A DNA stretch of 5,070 nucleotides from Paracoccaceae bacterium (lineage in GTDB: Bacteria > Pseudomonadota > Alphaproteobacteria > Rhodobacterales > Rhodobacteraceae). The translations under genes were made by a program, and so were the position numbers. The notes beneath the pieces were generated by a model. The model was given only the letters and a program-made list of their open reading frames with translations, had not been told where the DNA came from and ran no database searches. This document shows, piece by piece, positions 1 through 5,070 of the stretch. Within the stretch, counting starts at the first letter, position 1; each line of letters opens with the position of its first letter. The DNA lies in NCBI GenBank assembly GCA_018222665.1, contig JAAEZW010000169.1, forward strand, positions 1-5,070. The letters are read 5' to 3'.

Positions 1-66
1 CGGCAATATAGTGCCGAATGTCATGGTAACTCATACATTGCCAGGTGTCGGGGATAAACTTCGGCA
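1..66. repeat. small inverted repeats in the leader of the SBP gene
   Basis: CGGCA at 1-5 and TGCCG at 12-16 form a perfect 5-bp inverted repeat with a 6-base loop (ATATAG). The right arm, read as TGCCGAA at 12-18, is also the exact reverse complement of TTCGGCA at 60-66, so two mutually exclusive pairings are possible. The arms are short and could occur by chance. If real they might be a regulator-binding site or a leader RNA structure. The left arm touches the window edge, so the element may extend further upstream. No convincing -35/-10 pair was found in 1-96; the promoter may lie further left. Confidence 0.25.
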
Positions 67-86
67 TTTGCTTATATGCGTCAGAC

Positions 87-92
87 AGGGAG
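87..92 (+). promoter_or_regulatory. Shine-Dalgarno that sets the SBP start
   Basis: AGGGAG lies 4 bases before ATG 97 and 7 bases before ATG 100, and it lies inside the reading frame that would begin at ATG 76. The ATG at 76 has no purine-rich stretch before it (CATTTGCTTAT). Translation therefore most likely begins at 97 or 100, which differ by a single methionine. Confidence 0.75.
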
Positions 93-96
93 TAAC

Positions 97-1767
97 ATGA
101 TGCAAAAAACGACTACGTCGAAAAATCCACATCCAGTTGCAGAAATGTATGCAAAAGAGCACAAATCAGGCTATATGGACCGCCGTGAATTTATGTCTCG
201 TGCAACAGCGCTAGGTGTATCTGCGACCGCGGCATACGGTATGCTGGGTCTTGCGACACCAGCACAAGCTGGCGGCCATTTGCAAGCAGGCGGAACACTG
301 CGCATGCAGATGGAAGTGCGTGCTCTAAAAGATCCACGTACATATGACTGGACACAAATCGCACACTTTACAGCCGGTTGGCTGGAATACCTCGTTGAAT
401 ACAACAACGACGGTACGCTTACGCCCAGCCTACTTGAAAGTTGGAGCGCGAATTCAAACGCGTCTGAGTATACTTTGAACGTTCGCAAAGGCGTGAAGTG
501 GAATAACGGCGACGACTTCACAGCAGAAGACGTAGCGCGCAACATCGAAATGTGGTGTGATAAAGCGGTTGAAGGTAACTCTATGGCGGGCCGTATGGCG
601 TCATTGATTGACCCCGACACAGGCGTCGCAGCAGCGGGCGCGATTACAGTTGTTGACTCACACACAGTCAAGCTGAAGTGTGTTGCGTCAGACATCACAA
701 TCATCGCAGGCATGGCAGATTATCCTGCAGCTATTGTCCACAGCAGTCACTCTCCAGAAACAATGGTCTCCAATCCAGTCGGTACGGGTCCATTCCTGCC
801 AGAAAGCTTGGACGTAGGCGTGAAAGCGGTTGTCGTGAAAAACGAAGGCCATGACTGGTGGGGTTATGCGGATGGACGCACAATTGCTTTGGATCGTATC
901 GAATTTATTGATTACGGCACAGATCCCGCTGCATGGCTGGCAGCCGCAGAAGCAGGCGAAGTTGATGTATTCTATGAAAACGTTGGTGAATACGTTGACA
1001 TTATGGAAGGAATAGGTTGGGAAAATTCCCAAATTGCGACCGGTTCAACGATCGTTGTACGTCCAAACCAGTTAGCCGTTGACGCTAATGGGAAGTCTCC
1101 CTACGCCGACAAAAGAGTTCGCCAAGCGCTTGCCATGGCTGTAGATAACTCAATCTGCTTGGAATTAGGATATTCAGGCAAAGGCGCACCGGCTGACAAC
1201 CATCACTCTGGTTCAATGCATCCAGAGCATGATCCATCTGTAGGACGTTTGCCACACGACCCAGCGCGCGCGCTTGAGTTGATGAAAGAAGCGGGCATGG
1301 AAGATTATGAGCACGAGTTGGTTTCAATCGACGACGACTGGCGTAAAAACACTACTGACGCGGTCGCTGCACAGTTGCGAGATGCAGGCATCAAAGTTAA
1401 ACGGACAATCCTACCGGGATCAACATTCTGGAATGACTGGACGAAATACTCCTTCAGCTCAACCAACTGGAACCACCGTCCATTCGCGACACAGGTTTGG
1501 GGCCTTGCCTACCGTTCGGGTGAAGCATGGAACGAATTTGGTTGGTCAAACCCGGAATTCGACGCGCTACTTGCAGAAGCGAACTCAATCGCGGACGCAG
1601 ATGCACGTCGCGAAGTTGCCGGGAAGATACAAGCGATTGTTGCCGAAGAAGGCGTAACAATTCAGCCTTACTGGCGTTCGTTGTACCGTAGCCACGCACC
1701 AAATGTGCAATGTGACATGCATATTGCCTATCACATCCACCTACACAAATGGGGATTCAAGGCTTAA
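97..1767 (+). CDS. Tat-exported solute-binding protein of a peptide/nickel-type ABC importer (SBP family 5, DppA/OppA-like)
   Basis: This is the periplasmic ligand receptor of the importer encoded downstream. Starting at 97 it has 556 residues, close to the usual size for DppA/OppA-type proteins. A 28-residue N-region precedes a twin-arginine motif DRREFMS (RR at 29-30), then a hydrophobic stretch and a likely signal-peptidase site TPAQA|GG near residue 58. This makes it a Tat substrate rather than a Sec substrate or lipoprotein, since no lipobox Cys is present. The mature part shows the family 5 hallmark at about 110-150: [10 protein letters not shown], then [23 protein letters not shown] second typical block, [15 protein letters not shown], lies at about 336-350 and is followed by a His-rich loop ([12 protein letters not shown], about 368-379). 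The C-terminus is also His-rich ([13 protein letters not shown]). The gene is first in the operon and is followed by a terminator-like hairpin, which fits expression above that of the permeases. The ligand cannot be named: the family binds peptides, opines, sugars and metal chelates. A longer reading from ATG 76 (563 aa) is disfavoured by Shine-Dalgarno position. Confidence 0.93.
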   Translation: MMQKTTTSKNPHPVAEMYAKEHKSGYMDRREFMSRATALGVSATAAYGMLGLATPAQAGGHLQAGGTLRMQMEVRALKDPRTYDWTQIAHFTAGWLEYLVEYNNDGTLTPSLLESWSANSNASEYTLNVRKGVKWNNGDDFTAEDVARNIEMWCDKAVEGNSMAGRMASLIDPDTGVAAAGAITVVDSHTVKLKCVASDITIIAGMADYPAAIVHSSHSPETMVSNPVGTGPFLPESLDVGVKAVVVKNEGHDWWGYADGRTIALDRIEFIDYGTDPAAWLAAAEAGEVDVFYENVGEYVDIMEGIGWENSQIATGSTIVVRPNQLAVDANGKSPYADKRVRQALAMAVDNSICLELGYSGKGAPADNHHSGSMHPEHDPSVGRLPHDPARALELMKEAGMEDYEHELVSIDDDWRKNTTDAVAAQLRDAGIKVKRTILPGSTFWNDWTKYSFSSTNWNHRPFATQVWGLAYRSGEAWNEFGWSNPEFDALLAEANSIADADARREVAGKIQAIVAEEGVTIQPYWRSLYRSHAPNVQCDMHIAYHIHLHKWGFKA

Positions 1768-1784
1768 TATAAAGGCGATGAACT

Positions 1785-1818
1785 GGGGCTGCATTCCGTA
1801 AGGTTGCAGCCCCTTTTT
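1785..1818 (+). terminator. intrinsic terminator / attenuator between SBP and permease genes
   Basis: GGGGCTGCA (1785-1793) pairs perfectly over 9 bp with TGCAGCCCC (1805-1813) and is followed directly by TTTTT (1814-1818). Inside the loop, CC (1796-1797) and GG (1802-1803) can close a GTAA tetraloop of the stable GNRA class. It starts 17 bases after the SBP stop codon. Because the permease genes follow on the same strand with no obvious new promoter, it probably works as a partial terminator and 3'-end mRNA stabiliser. That would raise the SBP level above the membrane components, as known for other binding-protein transport operons. Complete termination with a separate permease promoter is the alternative. 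Confidence 0.85.
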
Positions 1819-1868
1819 CAAATAAACAGGGATGCGTTTTCCGTTAACAATGAAACTGCGGAAACAAC

Positions 1869-1873
1869 AGGGA
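1869..1873 (+). promoter_or_regulatory. Shine-Dalgarno that sets the permease 1 start
   Basis: AGGGA sits 5 bases before ATG 1879. It supports this start over an in-frame TTG at 1804, which lies inside the right arm of the terminator stem and would add 25 polar residues before the first membrane helix. Confidence 0.75.
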
Positions 1874-1878
1874 ACTCC

Positions 1879-2925
1879 ATGCTCTTATTTATTCTACGAC
1901 GCTCTGCGGTAATGGTATTTACGGCACTATGTCTGACATTTATCGTGTTCTTCTTGACGAACCTCTATCCGAACTTGGAAAAACTGGCCAAGTCTGAGGG
2001 TAACTTTCGGATGGACGATGCGGCCGTCGCAAGCTTTCTCGAAAACCGAGGCTATCTAGACCCACTTCCAATTAAATATGGCCGTTGGTTGGGTGTCTTA
2101 CCAGGTTATGTGATCGAAGGCAGTGATGGGAAAACACGCGGTCAATGTTTCGAACGCGGAACAGATGGCGCTGGCGCGCCCCTTTTCTGCGGTGTACTGC
2201 AGGGCAACTGGGGATTTTCGACAGTTTTTAAGGATGACGTGGGCAGCATTGTTGCCACACGCCTCAGCCTAACGGGCGTTTTGATGTTCTGGGTTATGGT
2301 CATCATGATCCCAACCGCCTTGGTTCTGGGCGTTGTTGCAGGCATGCGGGAAGGGTCCCGCACGGACCGCACCCTGTCCACAGTTGCGATTACAACAACC
2401 GCGACACCCGAATATGTCTCTGGTGTTATCTTTATCGCGGTATTTTCATCATCGGCCTTTGGACTGAAATGGTTCAAAGGATCGGCCGCAACAGCGATGG
2501 AAAACCCAACGTTTGAAAACTTTTTCCTCCCCGTCGTCACCATTGCGCTTTATGGCATGGGCTACATCGCGCGGATGACGCGCGCCTCAATGGCCGAGGT
2601 GATGACCGCACAATATATCCGTACCGCCCGCCTAAAGGGTGTGTCCTTTGGCAATATCGTGATGAAACACGCCTTGCGCAACGCATTGATCGCACCCTTC
2701 ACAGTGATCATGTTGCAGTTCCCATGGCTGTTGAACGGCGTTGTGATTGTTGAAACACTGTTTAACTACAAAGGCTTTGGATGGGTCTTGGTTCAGGCGG
2801 CAGGCAACAATGACTTCGAACTGTTGTTGGCTGTGTCCGTTGTCTCGGTTGTCGTTGTTTTGGTCACCCAGCTGATCTCTGATATCGGCTATGTTTACCT
2901 CAACCCACGCATCAGCGTTCACTAA
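1879..2925 (+). CDS. ABC importer permease 1 (DppB/OppB-like, BPD_transp_1 fold)
   Basis: This is one half of the inner-membrane channel for the ligand delivered by the upstream binding protein. From ATG 1879 it has 348 residues, slightly above the usual 300-340 for DppB/OppB. It opens like the family (MLLFILRRSAVMVF) with a first helix at about 8-28 and a long periplasmic loop (about 29-130) that ends in the conserved block GNWGFS (109-114). Five further helices follow, at about 132-155, 178-196, 215-230, 268-292 and 313-336. The cytoplasmic EAA coupling loop, which docks on the ATPase, lies at about 239-270: AEVMTAQYIRTARLKG, then KHALRNALIAP, with the invariant Gly at 254. The ending YVYLNPRI matches the family's usual Y-x-x-x-DPRI-type tail, with Asn in place of Asp. 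The periplasmic loop has two cysteines (C90 and C104) that could form a disulfide. The stop codon overlaps the ribosome site of the next gene, so translation is likely coupled. Confidence 0.93.
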   Translation: MLLFILRRSAVMVFTALCLTFIVFFLTNLYPNLEKLAKSEGNFRMDDAAVASFLENRGYLDPLPIKYGRWLGVLPGYVIEGSDGKTRGQCFERGTDGAGAPLFCGVLQGNWGFSTVFKDDVGSIVATRLSLTGVLMFWVMVIMIPTALVLGVVAGMREGSRTDRTLSTVAITTTATPEYVSGVIFIAVFSSSAFGLKWFKGSAATAMENPTFENFFLPVVTIALYGMGYIARMTRASMAEVMTAQYIRTARLKGVSFGNIVMKHALRNALIAPFTVIMLQFPWLLNGVVIVETLFNYKGFGWVLVQAAGNNDFELLLAVSVVSVVVVLVTQLISDIGYVYLNPRISVH

Positions 2926-2939
2926 AGGAGCCTGAGATT

Positions 2940-4133
2940 ATGGAACTATTGTCTTGGGGCGAAATCGCAATCCGCTCAGTCACGCAGTTAACGCCTGTTT
3001 GGGTTGCTCTTATCATCACCTTCTTTGTGTCCATCCGATATAAACGATCACTGGGCCTTTATGGTAAATTATTTGATTCAACCGTGGGCATGATTGGCTT
3101 TGCGCTTGTAATGTTCTGGGTCTACACAGGTCTGTTCTCAACGATGTTCGATTTGGTGGCGACACATGATCCGCTGTCACAGGTATCGGGTATGAAAAAC
3201 AAAGTGCCCGGAACACCCCTGCGCGGGTCCGAGGCGGGCGATTACCCCTATTACCTATGGGGTGGCGACAACTTAGCCCGTGACGTGTTTAGCCGCGTTA
3301 TGATCGGTTCAGGGATCGTTGTTTTGATTGCACCATTGGCAACGCTGTTTGCGTTTATGGTCGGGATCACACTGGGCCTTCCTGCGGGATACTATGGCGG
3401 TCGTTTGGATTTGGTTTTGTCTTTCTTGGCGAACCTGATTTTGGCCTTCCCGGTTATTTTGTTGTTCTACCTATTGGTAACACCAGAAATTCGTATGACA
3501 GGCATGCCGCAATATATGGCCGTTGTTTTGTTTAGCTTCCCATTGATCTTCTTTGGGGTTCTGATCAACTCTCGCTATTACATCGACCCGATGAAGCGGA
3601 ACATCCTGATGGTGGTTATCCTGGGTGTGCTTGGGTGGCTTTATTTATCGCTGATTAATGAGGCAAACTCTAAGGTGACATTGTTTAATGCCATAGATGG
3701 ATTTGATGTGGATGCGGGTCTGCTTACTGTTTTCGTGTCAGTTGTGTTTGTGAACTCACCCACCGTGTTCCGTATTGTGCGCGGTCTGGCCATGGACATC
3801 AAAACACGTGACTATGTTGCGGCGGCCCAAACACGGGGCGAAGGCACATGGTACATCATGCTTTGGGAGATTCTGCCAAACGCACGTGGTCCGCTGATCG
3901 TCGATTTCTGTTTGCGGATTGGCTATACCACCATCTTGCTTGGAACCTTGGGTTTCTTTGGTTTAGGTCTGGAATCAGAAAGCCCAAACTGGGGTGCAAC
4001 CATTAACGAAGGGCGCAAATTGCTCTCGATCTATCCGCACCCTGCCCTGCCACCGGCGATTGCGCTTCTGAGCCTTGTGCTTGGATTGAACTTGCTGGCC
4101 GATGGTTTGCGTGAAGAAAGTCTAAAAGATTAA
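2940..4133 (+). CDS. ABC importer permease 2 (DppC/OppC-like) with extra membrane segments
   Basis: This is the second half of the membrane channel, partner of permease 1. AAGGAG at 2925-2930 lies 9 bases before ATG 2940 and overlaps the preceding stop codon; the intergenic gap is 14 bases. Family marks are the DPLS block (77-80) and WGGDNLARDVFSRVMIGS (107-124), matching the usual GTD-LGRDV-SR---G segment. Others are YYGGRLD (151-157), LAFP (168-171), the EAA loop at about 285-318 (RDYVAAAQTRGEGTW, then EILPNARGP) and GLGLESESPNWGATINEG (341-358). The length is 397 residues against about 280-310 for typical DppC. I count about nine hydrophobic segments: 18-32, 48-70, 125-148, 157-180, 191-209, 221-239, 260-278, 320-342 and 370-388. 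Three are extra to the six-helix core: one at the N-terminus and a pair between core helices 3 and 4. The charges RYKR (33-36) and R212, K219, R220 fit cytoplasmic loops flanking them, so the topology is self-consistent with the N-terminus outside. The function is secure; the role of the additions is unknown. Confidence 0.92.
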   Translation: MELLSWGEIAIRSVTQLTPVWVALIITFFVSIRYKRSLGLYGKLFDSTVGMIGFALVMFWVYTGLFSTMFDLVATHDPLSQVSGMKNKVPGTPLRGSEAGDYPYYLWGGDNLARDVFSRVMIGSGIVVLIAPLATLFAFMVGITLGLPAGYYGGRLDLVLSFLANLILAFPVILLFYLLVTPEIRMTGMPQYMAVVLFSFPLIFFGVLINSRYYIDPMKRNILMVVILGVLGWLYLSLINEANSKVTLFNAIDGFDVDAGLLTVFVSVVFVNSPTVFRIVRGLAMDIKTRDYVAAAQTRGEGTWYIMLWEILPNARGPLIVDFCLRIGYTTILLGTLGFFGLGLESESPNWGATINEGRKLLSIYPHPALPPAIALLSLVLGLNLLADGLREESLKD

Positions 4134-4141
4134 TTATAAGA

Positions 4142-4162
4142 CCGGGATGCATGTCATCCCGG
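4142..4162 (+). repeat. intercistronic hairpin without T-run
   Basis: CCGGGATG (4142-4149) and CATCCCGG (4155-4162) form a perfect 8-bp stem around a 5-base loop (CATGT), 8 bases after the permease 2 stop codon. The bases that follow (CCGCATGCTCCG) hold no T-run, so it is unlikely to be a strong intrinsic terminator. It may protect the upstream mRNA from 3' decay or tune the ATPase level. An alternative, weaker pairing exists between GCATG (4149-4153) and CATGC (4166-4170). Confidence 0.65.
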
Positions 4163-4188
4163 CCGCATGCTCCGATTGGGAGGAGAAT

Positions 4189-5070
4189 ATGTCAAAAATA
4201 GAATACGATGGGCCCATCCTCGAAATTGAAAACCTATCCATTTCGTTTTTCACCCGTTTGCGGGAAATTCCAGCAGTGATGGATTTTAGTGTCACTGTAC
4301 AACCGGGTGAAGCCGTTGGACTGGTTGGTGAATCAGGTTGCGGAAAATCAACGGTTGCCTTGGGCGTCATGCAGGATTTGGGTGTCAACGGCCGCATTGT
4401 CGGCGGTTCAATCAAGTTTAAAGGGCGTGACCTGAATGAAATGAACGGTGAAGAATTGCGCGATATTCGCGGCAATGAAATCGCGATGATTTATCAGGAG
4501 CCCATGGCCTCGCTAAACCCCGCGATGAAAATTGGCAAACAGTTGATGGAAGTGCCGATGATCCACGAGGGTGTGACCAAGGAAGAGGCCTATGCCCGCG
4601 CATTAGAAGTGGTCACAGATGTGAAACTGCCAGACCCTGAGCGAATTTTGAAATCCTATCCGCACCAGCTTTCTGGGGGTCAGCAACAGCGGATCGTGAT
4701 CGCGATGGCTTTGATGTCAAAACCCGCGCTTTTGATCCTTGATGAACCCACAACCGCGCTGGACGTGACGGTTGAGGCAGCTGTTGTCGATTTGGTCAAA
4801 GATCTGGGTAAAAAATACGGCACATCCATGTTGTTTATTTCGCACAACTTGGGCTTGGTTTTGGAAACCTGTGACCGCATCTGTGTGATGTATTCAGGCG
4901 AGGCTGTGGAAACAGGTTCGATTGAGGATGTGTTTGACAAAATGCGCCACCCCTACACACAGGCGCTATTCCGGTCGATCCCATTGCCAGGTGCCGACAA
5001 AAACGCGCGTCCCTTGGTTGCGATCCCTGGCAACTTCCCCTTGCCACATGAACGCCCCAACGGCTGTAAC
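4189..5070 (+). CDS. ABC importer ATPase 1 (DppD/OppD-like), 3' end outside the window
   Basis: This is a cytoplasmic nucleotide-binding subunit that hydrolyses ATP to drive the two permeases. It starts at ATG 4189 after GGGAGGAG (4178-4185). 294 residues are visible and the frame is still open at 5070; full-length family members are about 320-350, or about double if both ATPases are fused. All catalytic motifs are intact: Walker A GESGCGKST (47-55), Q-loop Gln103 in IYQEPMASLNP, signature LSGGQQQR (161-168), Walker B LLILDEP (181-187), D-loop ALD (190-192) and H-loop His219 in FISHN. The C-terminal oligopeptide_HPY region specific to this transporter class starts at HPYTQALFRSIP (254-265). 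It reaches RPNGC (289-293), where DppD-type proteins begin a cysteine-bearing segment (GC-F-PRC pattern). That segment is reported to hold an iron-sulfur cluster in mycobacterial relatives; only the first Cys (293) is visible here. A 55-base gap with a hairpin separates it from permease 2. A paired DppF-like ATPase is expected downstream. Confidence 0.95.
   Translation, partial: MSKIEYDGPILEIENLSISFFTRLREIPAVMDFSVTVQPGEAVGLVGESGCGKSTVALGVMQDLGVNGRIVGGSIKFKGRDLNEMNGEELRDIRGNEIAMIYQEPMASLNPAMKIGKQLMEVPMIHEGVTKEEAYARALEVVTDVKLPDPERILKSYPHQLSGGQQQRIVIAMALMSKPALLILDEPTTALDVTVEAAVVDLVKDLGKKYGTSMLFISHNLGLVLETCDRICVMYSGEAVETGSIEDVFDKMRHPYTQALFRSIPLPGADKNARPLVAIPGNFPLPHERPNGCN

Noticed and set aside
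38..78. TTGCCA (38-43) with GATAAA (53-58) or TTATAT (72-77) as a sigma-70 promoter.
   Set aside because: Spacings (9 and 28 bases) are incompatible with a -35/-10 pair; no sigma-54 GG-N10-GC pattern with the right flanks either.
2..100. A + strand frame open from the window edge to TGA 98-100, overlapping ATG 97 as ATGA, as if an upstream gene ended there.
   Set aside because: Only 33 codons, which is not unlikely by chance, and the translation (ending in [10 protein letters not shown]) resembles no family I know. Upstream sequence would be needed to decide.
171..1702. Long open frames on the - strand and a second + frame inside the binding-protein gene.
   Set aside because: They lie wholly inside a strongly supported gene, have no domain-like sequence or ribosome sites, and are shadows of its codon pattern.
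1832..1912. Possible 26-codon leader peptide (ATG 1832 or ATG 1850) ending at TAA 1910-1912, overlapping the start of permease 1.
   Set aside because: No well-spaced ribosome site: AGGG abuts ATG 1832 and nothing precedes ATG 1850. There is no regulatory codon run and the length is trivial.
4165..4170. GCATGC and ATGCAT palindromes near the ATPase start as operator half-sites.
   Set aside because: Six-base palindromes are expected by chance, and they sit inside a transcribed intercistronic spacer already explained by the hairpin.
4134..5047. Several - strand open frames opposite the ATPase gene.
   Set aside because: The + strand frame carries every ABC ATPase motif in order; the antisense frames give low-complexity Ser/Pro/Arg-rich proteins typical of shadow frames.

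Overview
The window carries the first four genes of a peptide/nickel-type (Dpp/Opp family) ABC importer operon, all on the + strand. The order is a Tat-exported solute-binding protein, two inner-membrane permeases, and an ATPase that runs off the right edge. This SBP - DppB-like - DppC-like - DppD-like order is the classic arrangement. A second ATPase (DppF-like) would be expected just beyond the window but cannot be seen. The protein style (long pre-Tat N-region, twin-arginine SBP, moderate GC) suggests an alphaproteobacterium, most likely a marine Rhodobacterales/Roseobacter-type organism. That assignment is an inference from general resemblance, not from a marker gene.

Layout: 1-96 is a short leader with small CGGCA/TGCCG inverted repeats and a clear Shine-Dalgarno. 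97-1767 is the binding protein. 1785-1818 is a strong intrinsic-terminator-like hairpin with a T-run, between the binding protein and the membrane genes. 1879-2925 is permease 1, 2940-4133 is permease 2, 4142-4162 is a perfect hairpin without a T-run, and 4189 to the end is the 5' part of ATPase 1. No gene-free stretch exceeds about 120 bases.

How it works together: the binding protein is folded in the cytoplasm, exported by Tat, and captures a ligand in the periplasm. It docks on the two-permease channel, and the ATPase pair drives import. The partial terminator after the SBP gene would give more SBP than channel, the usual stoichiometry for such systems. The ligand (di/oligopeptide, opine, sugar, nickel chelate or other) cannot be decided from sequence reading alone.

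I did not find a novel system here. The least ordinary points are the second permease, which appears to carry three transmembrane segments beyond the six-helix family core, and the two intercistronic hairpins. No tRNA, rRNA, CRISPR, insertion sequence or phage feature was seen.
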